From Magnetospirillum sp. (lineage in GTDB: Bacteria > Pseudomonadota > Alphaproteobacteria > Rhodospirillales > Magnetospirillaceae), in contig JANQAI010000011.1 in assembly GCA_024707145.1 (NCBI GenBank), forward strand, positions 682,001 to 746,000: a stretch of DNA of 64,000 nucleotides, written 5' to 3'. This document shows, piece after piece, positions 25,641 through 34,993 of this stretch; positions within the stretch are counted from its first letter, which is position 1, and each line of letters begins with the position of its first letter. Made by a program: the position numbers and the translations under genes. Under the pieces are notes generated by a model. That model saw nothing but the letters and a program-made list of their open reading frames with translations. It made no database searches and was not told where the DNA came from.

Positions 25641-28600
25641 TCACATGTTGCGGCGGTACTGTCCGCCGACCTCGTACAGCGCGCCGGTGATCTGGCCGAG
25701 TGAGCAGCAGCGCACGGCCTCCATCAGCACGGCGAACATGTTCTCGTTGTTGATGGCGGCCTGTTGCAGGCGATTGAGCACGGCCGGCGCCGATCGGGCG
25801 TTGCGGGCGTGGAAGTCGCGCAGGCGCTTGAGTTGGCTCTGCTTCTCCTCGTCGGTGGAGCGCTGGAGCACGATCTCCTGCTCTTCCGGCGGGTTGGGAT
25901 TGAGGAAGGTGTTGACGCCGATTAGCGGGTAGGAGCCGTCATGCTTCTTGTGCTCGTAGTACAGCGACTCGTCCTGGATCTTGCCGCGCTGGTAGCCGGT
26001 CTCCATGGCGCCCAGCACGCCGCCGCGCTCGGCGATGCGCTCGAATTCCTGCAGCACCGCCTCTTCCACCAGGTCGGTCAGCTCCTCCAGGAAGAACGAG
26101 CCCTGGTTGGGGTTCTCATTCTTGGCCACGCCCCATTCGCGGTTGATGATCATCTGGATGGCGACGGCGCGCCGCACCGACTCGGCGGTCGGCGTGGTGT
26201 AGGCCTCGTCGTGGGCGTTGGTATGCAGCGAGTTGCAGTTGTCGTAGATGGCGATCAGCGCCTGAAGGGTGGTGCGGATGTCGTTGAAGTCCACCTCCTG
26301 GGCGTGCAGCGAGCGGCCCGAGGTCTGGATGTGGTACTTCAGCTTCTGCGAGCGTTCGTTGGCGCCGTACCTGTCGCGCATGGCGATGGCCCAGATGCGG
26401 CGCGCCACCCGGCCGATGACCGAGTATTCCGGGTCCATGCCGTTGGAGAAGAAGAACGACAGGTTGGGCGCGAAGTCGTCGATGTGCATGCCGCGCGCCA
26501 GATAGGACTCCACGTAGGTGAAGCCGTTGGCCAGCGTGAAGGCCAGCTGCGAGATGGGGTTCGCGCCGGCTTCGGCGATGTGGTAGCCCGAGATGGAGAC
26601 GGAATAGAAGTTCCGCACCTGGTGGTGGACGAAGAATTCCTGGATGTCGCCCATCAGCTTGAGGGCGAAATCGGTGGAGAAGATGCAGGTGTTCTGGCCC
26701 TGGTCCTCCTTCAGGATGTCGGCCTGCACCGTGCCGCGCACCGATTCCAGGGTCCATTCCCGGATCTTCTGCACCTCGTCGTCGGTGGGCTGGCGGCCGT
26801 TCTCGGCCTCGAACCTCTCCATCTGCTGGTCGATGGCGGTGTTGAAGAACATGGCCAGGATCACCGGCGCCGGGCCGTTGATGGTCATGGACACGCTGGT
26901 GGTGGGCGCGCACAGGTCGAAGCCCGAATACAGCACCTTCATGTCGTCCAGGGTGGCGATGGAGACGCCGGAATTGCCGATCTTGCCGTAGATGTCGGGC
27001 CGCTCGTCCGGGTCGCAGCCGTACAGCGTGACCGAGTCGAAGGCGGTGGACAAGCGCGTCGCCGAGCTGTCCTTGGACAGCAGCTTGAAGCGGGCGTTGG
27101 TGCGGAAGGCGTCGCCTTCGCCCGCGAACATGCGGGTGGGGTCCTCGTTCTCGCGCTTGAAGGCGAACACGCCGGCGGTGAACGGGAAGGTGCCGGGCAG
27201 GTTCTCCTTGAGCAGCCAGCGCAGCAGCTCGCCGTGGTCGCGGTAGGGCGGCAGCACCACCTTGCGGATCTTGGTGCCCGACAGGGATTCCGACACGATG
27301 GTGGAGCGGATTTCCTTGTCGCGGATCTTCACCACGTATTCGTCGCCAGCATAGCTCTCCTTCACCCGCGGCCAGATGTCCAACAGCTTGCGGGCGCGGG
27401 GATCCAGGGCGGCGCGGCGCTGCTCCAGCAGGGCATCGATCTCGCCCACCTGGCAGTCGCAATTCCGGTCCAGCAACTCCTTGGTCGCGCCCAACTGCTG
27501 GATTTCGCGGGCGATCTGGCTCTGCTTGTCGGAATGGGCGTGGTAGCCGCGCACCGCGTCGGCGATCTCGGCCAGATAGCGTACGCGGGCCGGCGGCACG
27601 ATGGCGGTGCCGGCGGTGGAGGCGGCGCCCGCCGGGCGGGCCAGGGCGCTCTCGCCCAGCTTGAAGCCACGATCGATCAGGGCGTCCAGCAGACCATGAT
27701 AGAGCGCGGTCACACCGTCGTCGTTGAAGCGCGACGCGATGGTGCCATAGACCGGCATGGTGTCGGCCGACACCGCGAAGGCGCCGCGGTTGCGCTGCAC
27801 CTGCTTGCGCACGTCCCTGAGCGCATCGGCGCCGCCCTTGCGGTCGAACTTGTTGATGGCGACCAGATCGGCATGGTCCAGCATGTCGATCTTTTCCAGC
27901 TGGCTGGCGGCGCCGAATTCCGGGGTCATCACATAAAGCGACAGGTCGCCCAGTTCGGCCACCGCCGAGTCGGCCTGGCCGATGCCGGGGGTCTCGACGA
28001 TCACCAGATCGAAGCCGGCGGCCTTGCACAGGTCGACGATGGCCGGCACGTGCGGCGGCACTTCCGAGCCCGACGAGCGGGTGGCGAGCGAGCGCATGTA
28101 GACCGGCCCGTTCACCGCGTTCATGCGGATGCGGTCGCCCAGCAGCGCGCCGCCGGTCTTGCGCTTGGAGGGATCGACGGCGATCACCGCGATCTTGAAC
28201 TCGGGTTTGTCGATGCGGAAGCGGCGGATCAGCTCGTCGGTCAGCGACGACTTGCCGGCGCCGCCGGTGCCGGTGATGCCCAGCACCGGCACGGTGCGGG
28301 CCTCGGCCGCGCGGGCGATGGCCTCGCGCAGCTTGGTCCCCACCTTGCCGTTCTCCAGGCCCGAGATCAGCCGGGCCAGCATGTGACGGTCGAGGGCGCC
28401 GATACCCTTGAGGTCATGGGGCAGCTCGGCGGCCACGTCGAAATCGGTGCGGCGCACCACGTCGGCGATCATGCCCTCCAGCCCCAGGCGCTGGCCGTCC
28501 TCGGGGCTGTAGATGCGCTCGACGCCATAGGCCTCCAGCTCGCGGATCTCCGGCACCACGATGACGCCGCCGCCGCCGCCGAACACCCTCACATGGCCGG

Positions 28601-28886
28601 CGCCGCGTTGGCGCAGCAGGTCGATCATGTACTTGAAGAACTCGATATGGCCGCCCTGGTAGGAGCTGACGGCGATGCCCTGGACGTCCTCGTGGATGGC
28701 GGCGGTAACGATCTCCTCCACCGAGCGGTTGTGGCCCAGATGAATGACCTCGACGCCGCCCTGCTGAAGCAGGCGGCGCATGATGTTGATGGACGCGTCG
28801 TGCCCGTCGAACAGGCTGGTGGCGGTGACGAAGCGGATCTTGTTGGCGGGCTTGACGGTGATCTTGTTATCGCTGCCGTCGGGCAT
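25641..28886 (-). CDS. icmF: Fused acyl-CoA mutase (isobutyryl-CoA mutase with G-protein chaperone)
   Basis: This 1081-residue protein combines three parts. The N-terminal B12-binding domain (residues 15-150) has DGHDASINI with base-off ligand His29. The MeaI-like GTPase chaperone has Walker [17 protein letters not shown] at 203-215 and a NKFD guanine motif near 345. The C-terminal adenosylcobalamin mutase barrel is about 560-1080 ([20 protein letters not shown], then [16 protein letters not shown]). This order is diagnostic of IcmF, which interconverts isobutyryl- and n-butyryl-CoA (some also act on pivalyl-CoA), and not of methylmalonyl-CoA mutase. A strong GGGAAGG ribosome site fixes the start at 28886. 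Confidence 0.95.
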   Translation of the reverse strand: MPDGSDNKITVKPANKIRFVTATSLFDGHDASINIMRRLLQQGGVEVIHLGHNRSVEEIVTAAIHEDVQGIAVSSYQGGHIEFFKYMIDLLRQRGAGHVRVFGGGGGVIVVPEIRELEAYGVERIYSPEDGQRLGLEGMIADVVRRTDFDVAAELPHDLKGIGALDRHMLARLISGLENGKVGTKLREAIARAAEARTVPVLGITGTGGAGKSSLTDELIRRFRIDKPEFKIAVIAVDPSKRKTGGALLGDRIRMNAVNGPVYMRSLATRSSGSEVPPHVPAIVDLCKAAGFDLVIVETPGIGQADSAVAELGDLSLYVMTPEFGAASQLEKIDMLDHADLVAINKFDRKGGADALRDVRKQVQRNRGAFAVSADTMPVYGTIASRFNDDGVTALYHGLLDALIDRGFKLGESALARPAGAASTAGTAIVPPARVRYLAEIADAVRGYHAHSDKQSQIAREIQQLGATKELLDRNCDCQVGEIDALLEQRRAALDPRARKLLDIWPRVKESYAGDEYVVKIRDKEIRSTIVSESLSGTKIRKVVLPPYRDHGELLRWLLKENLPGTFPFTAGVFAFKRENEDPTRMFAGEGDAFRTNARFKLLSKDSSATRLSTAFDSVTLYGCDPDERPDIYGKIGNSGVSIATLDDMKVLYSGFDLCAPTTSVSMTINGPAPVILAMFFNTAIDQQMERFEAENGRQPTDDEVQKIREWTLESVRGTVQADILKEDQGQNTCIFSTDFALKLMGDIQEFFVHHQVRNFYSVSISGYHIAEAGANPISQLAFTLANGFTYVESYLARGMHIDDFAPNLSFFFSNGMDPEYSVIGRVARRIWAIAMRDRYGANERSQKLKYHIQTSGRSLHAQEVDFNDIRTTLQALIAIYDNCNSLHTNAHDEAYTTPTAESVRRAVAIQMIINREWGVAKNENPNQGSFFLEELTDLVEEAVLQEFERIAERGGVLGAMETGYQRGKIQDESLYYEHKKHDGSYPLIGVNTFLNPNPPEEQEIVLQRSTDEEKQSQLKRLRDFHARNARSAPAVLNRLQQAAINNENMFAVLMEAVRCCSLGQITGALYEVGGQYRRNM

Positions 28887-29000
28887 GGACCTTCCCTCAA
28901 CCTTGCTTTGTGGTTGGGGCAAAGCCTAACGGCTCGGCCGGCCGGGAATCGATGTCGCGAGCAGCCAAGGTGGGTGAGCGGTTTTGCCATGTGCGGCGCA

Positions 29001-29037
29001 CAAACAAACGAACAGGGCCGGCGCAATGGCCGGCCCT
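29001..29037 (-). terminator. Terminator downstream of the acyl-CoA dehydrogenase operon
   Basis: AGGGCCGGC / GCCGGCCCT with a 6-base loop; on the minus strand it is followed by GTTCGTTTGTTTG. It would stop transcripts of the operon at 29390-32479 before icmF. Confidence 0.6.
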
Positions 29038-29062
29038 GGACTGCTGGGGTAGACCTTGGGAG

Positions 29063-29242
29063 CTAGAGTGTATCCGCTTCGGGCTGAACCACTTTTTTCT
29101 TATGTCACCCTCGGGCTTGGCCCGAGGGTCCATGGATGGCCGGGTCGTGAAGTTTATCGCCGGGCTGGCTTTTAGCCAGACCCGGTGGCCCGGCCATGAC
29201 GGTGAAAGGGGAATGCTTCCATCTAAAGCAGACAAACTCTAG
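29063..29242 (+). repeat. MITE-like element, copy 2
   Basis: About 180 bp, bounded by CTAGAGTGTATCC at the left and GACAAACTCTAG at the right (inverted). Inside are a CCCTCGGGCTTGGCCCGAGGG hairpin and a second hairpin around GGCTTTTAGCC. The centre is nearly identical to the element at 12321-12489 in the opposite orientation. No coding capacity. With the terminator before it and the repeat after it, it accounts for most of the 500-bp gene-free stretch 28887-29389. Confidence 0.75.
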
Positions 29243-29254
29243 TTGCGGTTCTCG

Positions 29255-29385
29255 TCCCCTCGGCCCTTTCGCCACCCCCGCGAAAGTGGGGGCCATGCTG
29301 GGGGCGGAATGTGACGCCAGACACCCCGCACTGTGCTGGCGGACGCATGGATTCCCGCTTTCGCGAGAATGACGATTTTTCGGTA
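29255..29385. repeat. Second intergenic repeat type (REP-like)
   Basis: It contains CACCCCCGCGAAAGTGGGGG (a hairpin with a GCGAAA-type loop) and, about 70 bp on, GCATGGATTCCCGCTTTCGC followed by GAGAATGACG. Its sequence is unrelated to the neighbouring MITE-like element. It reads as one of the dispersed intergenic repeats typical of this group. Confidence 0.55.
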
Positions 29386-29389
29386 CCCC

Positions 29390-30517
29390 CTACAGCGACC
29401 TTGCGATCAGCATGCGCTGGATCTCGCTGGCGCCTTCGTAGATCTGGCAGATGCGGACGTCGCGGTAGATGCGCTCCACCGGGAAGTCCTTGAGATAGCC
29501 ATAGCCGCCCAGCACCTGGATGGCGCTTGAGGCCACCCGTTCCGCCATCTCGGACGCGAACAGCTTGGCCATGGAGGCCTCGGTCAGGCAGGGCAGGCCG
29601 GCGTCGCGCAGGCAGGCCGCATGGTGGACGAGATGGCGGGCGGCCTCGATCTGGGTCGCCATGTCGGCCAGCTTGAAGGCGATGGCCTGGTGCTCGATCA
29701 GCTTTTGTCCGAAGGTGACGCGCTCGCGGGCATAGTCGCGCGCCGCTTCCAGGGCGGCGCGGGCCATGCCGAGGCATTGCGAGGCGATGCCGATGCGGCC
29801 GCCTTCCAGGTTGGACAGCGCGATGCGATAGCCCTGGCCTTCCTCGCCCAGGCGCAGGGAAGCCGGCAGGCGCAGGTCGTCGAACACCACCTGGGCGGTG
29901 TCCGAGGCATGCTGGCCCAGTTTCTCCTCGATGCGGGCCACCGTATAGCCGGGGGTGGCGGTGGGGACGATGAAGGCGGTGATTCCCTTCTTGCCGGCAG
30001 CCAGGTCGGTGATGGCGAAGACCACCAGCACGTCGGCCGATTTGCCCGAGGTGACGAACTGCTTGGTGCCGTTCAGCACATAATGATCGCCGTCGCGCAC
30101 CGCCCGCACCTTCAGGGCGGAGGCGTCGGAGCCGGCCTGCGGTTCGGTCAGGGCGAAGGCCCCCAGCCATTCGCCGCTGGCCATTTTGGGCAGGAAGAAC
30201 CGCTTCTGCTCGTCGCTGCCGAACTTGAAGATGGGCATGCAGGCGACGGAATTGTGCACGCTCATGACGGTGGACAGCGCGCCGCAGCCGGCGGCGATCT
30301 CCTCCAGCGCCATGGAATAGGCCACGTGGTCGGCGTTGCAGCCGCCCAGTTCCTCGGGCAGCAGCATGCCGAGGAAGCCCAGTTCGCCCATCTCGGCGAC
30401 GGCGTCGCGGGGGAAATGGGCCTCGCGGTCCCATCTCTCCGCATGGGGAACCAGACGCTCGCGGGCGAAGCTGCGGGCGGTGTCGCGGATCAGCACCTGC
30501 TCTTCGCTGGGGATCAT
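29390..30517 (-). CDS. Acyl-CoA dehydrogenase (short/branched-chain type)
   Basis: This is a 375-residue FAD enzyme that introduces the alpha-beta double bond into an acyl-CoA and passes electrons to ETF. Family motifs are [17 protein letters not shown] near 125, FVTSGKSAD near 155, [21 protein letters not shown] near 340 and the C-terminal [10 protein letters not shown], whose Glu is in the catalytic-base position. Its ATG overlaps the thiolase stop (ATGA). With the thiolase and the SDR upstream it forms a three-gene beta-oxidation operon that fits isoleucine or 2-methyl-branched acyl-CoA breakdown (inference). Confidence 0.93.
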   Translation of the reverse strand: MIPSEEQVLIRDTARSFARERLVPHAERWDREAHFPRDAVAEMGELGFLGMLLPEELGGCNADHVAYSMALEEIAAGCGALSTVMSVHNSVACMPIFKFGSDEQKRFFLPKMASGEWLGAFALTEPQAGSDASALKVRAVRDGDHYVLNGTKQFVTSGKSADVLVVFAITDLAAGKKGITAFIVPTATPGYTVARIEEKLGQHASDTAQVVFDDLRLPASLRLGEEGQGYRIALSNLEGGRIGIASQCLGMARAALEAARDYARERVTFGQKLIEHQAIAFKLADMATQIEAARHLVHHAACLRDAGLPCLTEASMAKLFASEMAERVASSAIQVLGGYGYLKDFPVERIYRDVRICQIYEGASEIQRMLIARSL

Positions 30518-31704
30518 GCCAGCAGCTCCACCGCCAGGGCGGTGGCCTCGCCGCCACCGATGCACAAGGACGCGACGCCGCGCTTCAGCCCATACTTCTC
30601 CAGCGCCGCCAGCAGGGTCACGATGATGCGCGCGCCCGAGGCGCCGATGGGATGGCCGAGCGCGCAGGCGCCGCCATGGACGTTGACCTTGCCCTCGTCC
30701 AGGCCGAGTTCCTTGATGGCGGCCATGGCGACCACGGCGAAGGCCTCGTTGACCTCGTACAGGTCCACGTGGTCGCGGCTCCAGCCCAGGCGGTCCTGCA
30801 GCTTGGCGATGGCGCCGATGGGGGCGGTGGGGAACAGGTTGGGGGCGTGGGCATGGGTGGCGTGGCCGCGAATGGCGGCGATGGGCCGGAGACCCAGCGC
30901 CTCGGCCTTGGACAGGCGCATCAGGGTCAGCGCGGCGGCGCCGTCCGAGATGGAACTGGAATTGGCCGGCGTCACCGTGCCGCCCTCGCGGAAGGCGGGC
31001 TTCAGCGTGGGGATCTTGTCCAAATTGGCCTTGGGCGGCTGTTCGTCGCTGTCCACCAGCCGCTCGGCTTTGCCCGCCTTCACCGTCACCGGGGCGATCT
31101 CGGCACGGAAGCTGCCGTCGGCGATGGCCGTCTGGGCGCGGGTCAGCGACAGGATGGCCCAACTGTCCTGCTGCTCGCGGGTGAAGCCGTGGGCTTGCGC
31201 GCAATCCTCGGCGAAGGTGCCCATCAGCCGGCCGCGGTCGTAGGCGTCCTCCAGCCCGTCCAGGAACATGTGGTCCATGATCCTGCCGTGGCCCAGGCGA
31301 TAGCCGCCGCGCGCCTTTTCCAGCAGGTAGGGGGCGTTGGTCATGCTCTCCATGCCGCCGGCCACCGCCACCTCGGCCGAGCCGGCCAGGATGAGGTCGT
31401 GGGCCAGCATGGCCGCTTTCATGCCCGAGCCGCACATCTTGTTGACGGTGGTGCAGCCGGCCGACAGGGGCAGACCGGCGCCCAGGGCGGCTTGGCGGGC
31501 CGGGGCCTGGCCCTGGCCGGCAGGCAGGACGCAGCCCATGATGACTTCCTCGACGGCTTCCGGCGCGATGCCGGAGCGGCCGACGGCGGCGGCGATGGCG
31601 GCGGCGCCCAGCCGGGGCGCGGCCACGTCCTTGAAGTCGCCCTGCAGGCCGCCCATGGGCGTGCGGGCGGCGCCGACGATGACGATGGGGTCGTGGTTGC
31701 TCAT
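30514..31704 (-). CDS. Acetyl-CoA acetyltransferase (thiolase)
   Basis: This 396-residue thiolase cleaves or forms 3-ketoacyl-CoA. The nucleophilic cysteine is in [13 protein letters not shown] near residue 88. NEAFA is near 320, the catalytic histidine in [17 protein letters not shown] near 350, and the second cysteine in [11 protein letters not shown] near 382. Its length and motifs fit the degradative/biosynthetic class II family. It lies between the SDR and the acyl-CoA dehydrogenase in one operon and probably releases acetyl-CoA and propionyl-CoA, or two acetyl-CoA, from the SDR's product. Confidence 0.93.
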   Translation of the reverse strand: MSNHDPIVIVGAARTPMGGLQGDFKDVAAPRLGAAAIAAAVGRSGIAPEAVEEVIMGCVLPAGQGQAPARQAALGAGLPLSAGCTTVNKMCGSGMKAAMLAHDLILAGSAEVAVAGGMESMTNAPYLLEKARGGYRLGHGRIMDHMFLDGLEDAYDRGRLMGTFAEDCAQAHGFTREQQDSWAILSLTRAQTAIADGSFRAEIAPVTVKAGKAERLVDSDEQPPKANLDKIPTLKPAFREGGTVTPANSSSISDGAAALTLMRLSKAEALGLRPIAAIRGHATHAHAPNLFPTAPIGAIAKLQDRLGWSRDHVDLYEVNEAFAVVAMAAIKELGLDEGKVNVHGGACALGHPIGASGARIIVTLLAALEKYGLKRGVASLCIGGGEATALAVELLA

Positions 31705-31712
31705 GGGGGCTC

Positions 31713-32479
31713 CTACTTGGCGGCCATGCGCACGGCGCCGTCGAGGCGGATGACCTCGCCGTTCAACATGGTGTTGCCGATGATGGCGTGGCACAGCTCG
31801 GCGAATTCGGCCGGGTCGCCCAGCCGGGGCGGGAAGGGCACCAGTTTGCCCAGGAGTCCTGCATCTCAGCCGGCATGGCCTGGACCATGGGGGTGGCGAA
31901 GATGCCCGGCGCGATGGTCATGACGCGGATGCCGAAACGGGCCAGTTCGCGGGCGATGGGCAGCGTCATGCTGATGATTCCGCCCTTGGACGCCGCATAG
32001 GCGGCCTGGCCGATCTGCCCGTCCATGGCGGCGATGGAGGCGGTGTTGATGATGGCGCCGCGCTCGCCCTTGTCGTCGGCCGCCCCCTTGCTCATGGCGG
32101 TGGCGGCCAGGCGCAGCATGTTGAAGCTGCCCACGAGGTTGATGGTCACCGTGCGGGCGAACGTGGACAGGGCGTGGGGGCCGTCGCGGCCCACCACCTT
32201 CTCGCCGGGGCAGATGCCGGCGCAGTTGATCAGGCCGTGCAGCCCGCCGAAGGTTGCCAGCGCGAAGGTGACGGCGGCGGTGGCGCTGGCCTCGTCGGCC
32301 ACGTCGGTCCTGGCGAAACGGGCCTTGCTTCCCAGTTCGGCGGCGGTGGCGGCGCCCGCCGCCTCGTTGATGTCGGCCAGCACCACCTTGCCGCCATGCT
32401 CGACGATCATGCGGGCGGCGGCGGCGCCCAGGCCCGAACCGCCGCCGGTGACGATGAAGACGTTGTCCTTGATGCGCAT
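31713..32479 (-). CDS. Short-chain 3-hydroxyacyl-CoA dehydrogenase, HSD10-like (frameshifted)
   Basis: This SDR is close to type-II 3-hydroxyacyl-CoA / 2-methyl-3-hydroxybutyryl-CoA dehydrogenase. The NAD-binding TGGGSGLG is near residue 11, NCAG near 88, and catalytic Tyr/Lys in AAYAASKGG near 165. The insertion [20 protein letters not shown] is typical of HSD10. At about 31855 one base is missing (GACTCCTGGGC for expected GAC-TCN-CTG-GGC). Restoring it gives [19 protein letters not shown] and an ending [14 protein letters not shown], 255 residues. It is the first gene of the operon with the thiolase and acyl-CoA dehydrogenase. Confidence 0.87.
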
Positions 32480-32645
32480 GGCGTTCCGCTCTCCTTGAGG
32501 GCTGGTCTTGGCGGCAAGGTATCGCGCGGTCCGGAAATGGGTCGATGTCGCGAGCGCTCAAACCCCCTGACAGATTTTGCGTGTTGGGTTAGCCTTTGCC
32601 TTCCAGGAGAAACGCGCCCGCCAGAGGCGCGCCATCGGGGCGGAA

Positions 32646-33716
32646 ATGGAAAAGGGCACCATCTCGATCCTGTTCGTGGACGCTGTGCTTCAGGGCCTAC
32701 GCGACCGGGGTTTCGACGCGGATGAGTTGCTGGAGCAGATCGGGCTGTCGCCCAGCCTGCTGAACCTGCCGCATGCCCGCGTCTCGCCGCCCACCTACAC
32801 CATGCTGTTGCGGCTGATCGCCCAGGTGCTCGACGACGAATTCTTCGGCCACGACTCTCGGCGTATGAAGGTGGGCAGCTTCGCCATGATGTGCCACAGC
32901 GTCATCCACTGCCGCACCCTGGACCGGGCGCTGAAGCGCAGCCTGCGCTTCTTCGCGCTGATGCTGGACGATCTGCGCGGCACCCTGTCGCGGGGCGAGG
33001 GCGGCACCATCGTGTTGACGCTGCTGCCCGCCGATCCCGGGCGGCCGGCGCGTGTCTTCGCCCAGGAAACCCTGCTGATGTTCGTCCACCGGCTGGCCTG
33101 CTGGCTGGTCAACCGGCGTATCCCCATCCTGCGGGCGTCCTTCGCCTATCCCGAGCCGCCCCAGGCGGCGGAATACCCGCTGATGTTCACCTCGGAGCTG
33201 CGCTTCGACCAGCCGCGTACCGAGATCGCCATGGACGGCAAGTACTGCGCCCTGCCGGTGGTGCGCACGGCCGAATCCCTGCGCGACTTCCTGTCGGTGG
33301 CACCCGGCAACCTGCTGGTGCAGTACAAGGACAGCAATTCGCTGGCCGCCCAGATCCAGCGCCGGCTGCGCGAGCTGCCGCCGTCGGAATGGCCCGGCTT
33401 CGACCAGATCGCCGACGACATGCGCACCTCGGCCTCGACGCTGCGCCGGCGCATGGAAGCGGAAGGCCAGTCCTACCAAGCTATCAAGGACCATTTGCGC
33501 CGGGACATGGCCATCAACCTGCTGTCGGATTCGGCCATGAGCGTCATGGATATCGCCGCCGAACTGGGTTTCGCCGAGACCAGCGCCTTCCACCGCGCCT
33601 TCAAGAAATGGACCGGGGCCAATCCGGGCGAATACCGCCGCAGCGTCTGTTCGCCGGCACGTTCAACCCTCTCCCGTTCCACGGGAGAGGGAGGGACCCG
33701 CGAAGCGGGAGGGTGA
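32646..33716 (+). CDS. AraC-family regulator with OruR/ArgR-type N-terminal domain
   Basis: This 356-residue transcription factor has an N-terminal ligand-binding domain of the Arabinose_bd type (residues 15-205) and a C-terminal AraC double helix-turn-helix (about 255-335: FDQIADDMRTSASTLRRRM, then MSVMDIAAELGFAETSAFHRA). It is divergent from the SDR-thiolase-dehydrogenase operon and probably controls it or the genes around it. The natural domain ends at NPGEYRRS. The last 20 or so residues (Ser/Thr/Gly/Arg-rich) and the stop codon are encoded by a palindromic repeat that has run into the 3' end. The ATG at 32646 has a GGGCGGAA ribosome site. Confidence 0.88.
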   Translation: MEKGTISILFVDAVLQGLRDRGFDADELLEQIGLSPSLLNLPHARVSPPTYTMLLRLIAQVLDDEFFGHDSRRMKVGSFAMMCHSVIHCRTLDRALKRSLRFFALMLDDLRGTLSRGEGGTIVLTLLPADPGRPARVFAQETLLMFVHRLACWLVNRRIPILRASFAYPEPPQAAEYPLMFTSELRFDQPRTEIAMDGKYCALPVVRTAESLRDFLSVAPGNLLVQYKDSNSLAAQIQRRLRELPPSEWPGFDQIADDMRTSASTLRRRMEAEGQSYQAIKDHLRRDMAINLLSDSAMSVMDIAAELGFAETSAFHRAFKKWTGANPGEYRRSVCSPARSTLSRSTGEGGTREAGG

Positions 33717-33800
33717 GGGAGCCGGAAACGAGGTGCGTCTTGGCTCCCTCACCCGCCCCTTCGGGGCACCCTCTCCCGCAGGGCGGGAGAGGGGTTAACG
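33660..33800. repeat. REP-type palindrome cluster
   Basis: It contains CCCTCTCCCGTTCCACGGGAGAGGG and further GAGGGTGAGGGAGCC / GGCTCCCTCACCC and CCCTCTCCCGCAGGGCGGGAGAGGGG arms. Together these form a large nested palindrome between the AraC gene and the convergent thioesterase gene. A related element is at 53250-53345. The left arm overlaps the coding end of the AraC gene. Confidence 0.75.
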
Positions 33801-34271
33801 TGCCGCTTCGGCCCTGATCTTGGCCACCAGTTCGGGCGGCAGCTTGCGGTAGCGGAAGGTGCCGTCGCCGGTGGCCACCAGTTTTCCCGCCTCGTCGCGG
33901 ATTTCGGCATAGGTGAAGAAGATGGACTTGCCGCCGCCCTGGGCGCGGGCTTCGGCGAACAGGGCGCCCGACTGGGCCGGGCTGATGAATTTGGTGTTCA
34001 GCGCCACGGTGAAGCAGCCCACCGGCTCGGCGTTCTCGTCGGCGTAGATGCCGGCGAATCCCGAGACGGTGTCCAGCAGGGTCAGCAGCACGCCGCCATG
34101 GACGAAACCAAAGCCGTTGGCGTGCTCGGGGCGGATGTCCAGGCGCAGGCGGGCGAAGTCCTGCCGCCACTCCTCCATGGCCATGCCCACCAGGGAATTG
34201 AAGTTTTCCACCGGCGCGATCCAGTCGGCGGCGCCGCTCAGGTGCCGAAGGACGATCTCGCGCACGGCCAT
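33795..34271 (-). CDS. PaaI-family hotdog thioesterase
   Basis: This 158-residue protein has the hotdog-fold signature NGFGFVHGGVLLTLLDTVSGFAG, in which the conserved HGG and Asp form the active site, and FISPAQSGALFAEARA later. Such enzymes hydrolyse acyl-CoA thioesters. It is 5 bp downstream of the nitroreductase-like gene and in the same operon as an acyl-CoA dehydrogenase. A housekeeping role in clearing stalled acyl-CoAs is likely; the substrate is unknown. Confidence 0.87.
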   Translation of the reverse strand: MAVREIVLRHLSGAADWIAPVENFNSLVGMAMEEWRQDFARLRLDIRPEHANGFGFVHGGVLLTLLDTVSGFAGIYADENAEPVGCFTVALNTKFISPAQSGALFAEARAQGGGKSIFFTYAEIRDEAGKLVATGDGTFRYRKLPPELVAKIRAEAAR

Positions 34272-34276
34272 GCTTC

Positions 34277-34984
34277 CTACTCCCAGGCGAAGGTGGCAAA
34301 AGCGGACACCGGTTCGCGTTCGGTGACCAGCTTGTTCTCGGGGGCGTCGGGGTCTTCATACCCCAGGGCGATGCCGCAGACCACCACTTCGCTCTCGGGA
34401 ATGGACAACTCCTCGCGGACCAAGCGGTTGTACTTGGCGAAGGCCTGCTGCGGGCAGGTGTGCAGGCCGAAGCCGCGCGCCGCCAGCAGGATGGATTGCA
34501 CGAAGGTGCCGAGGTCGAGCCATGATCCCACGTTCATGTCCCGCTCGATGGTGACGAACAGGCCCACCGGCGCGTCGAAGAAGAGGTAGTTGCGGCCGAA
34601 TTGCGCCTTCGTGCGTTCGGCATCGCCCTTGCTGATGCCCAACTGGGCATAGAGGTCGCGGCCCAGCTTGCGCCGGCGCGACAGATAAGGTTCGGTCCAC
34701 GGGTCGGGGTAGTAGGCGTATTCTTCCTGATATTGCGGATCGTCGGCCTGATGGGCGGCCAGGATGCGCGCGCTCAGGCGACTCTTGGTCGTGCCCGCCA
34801 CCACCCACACCTTCCACGGCTGGATGTTGGTGCCGCTGGGGGCGCGGGCGGCCAACGCCAGGATGCGCTCCACCGTGGCGCGGTCCACCGGATCGGGCAG
34901 GAAGGCGCGCACGGCGCGGCGGCTCGCCAACGCTTCGAAGACGTCGCATCGGGCCTTGGCGGCGGTGAGGTCCTGGCAGGTCAT
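34277..34984 (-). CDS. Nitroreductase-family flavoprotein
   Basis: This 235-residue FMN-dependent oxidoreductase has FMN-contact motifs SRRAVRAFLPDPVDRATVERIL and APSGTNIQPWKVWVV near the N-terminus, and a GLHTCPQQAFAKY segment and IALGYEDPDAPEN near the end. The family reduces nitroaromatics, quinones or enones. The physiological substrate is unknown. It sits between the thioesterase and the acyl-CoA dehydrogenase and is very probably cotranscribed with them. Confidence 0.88.
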   Translation of the reverse strand: MTCQDLTAAKARCDVFEALASRRAVRAFLPDPVDRATVERILALAARAPSGTNIQPWKVWVVAGTTKSRLSARILAAHQADDPQYQEEYAYYPDPWTEPYLSRRRKLGRDLYAQLGISKGDAERTKAQFGRNYLFFDAPVGLFVTIERDMNVGSWLDLGTFVQSILLAARGFGLHTCPQQAFAKYNRLVREELSIPESEVVVCGIALGYEDPDAPENKLVTEREPVSAFATFAWE

Positions 34985-34993
34985 GGCGGGGCC

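Noticed and set aside
25641..28886. Methylmalonyl-CoA mutase
   Set aside because: The order B12 domain, GTPase, mutase in one chain is that of IcmF. Methylmalonyl-CoA mutase has the B12 domain at the C-terminus and a separate chaperone.
25941..29066. A 1041-codon open frame on the plus strand across icmF
   Set aside because: It is a shadow of the same kind; its translation is low-complexity and the opposite strand has all IcmF domains.
29390..31435. A single long frame that would fuse thiolase and acyl-CoA dehydrogenase
   Set aside because: The upstream half is an out-of-frame reading of the thiolase. The true genes overlap by ATGA in different frames.
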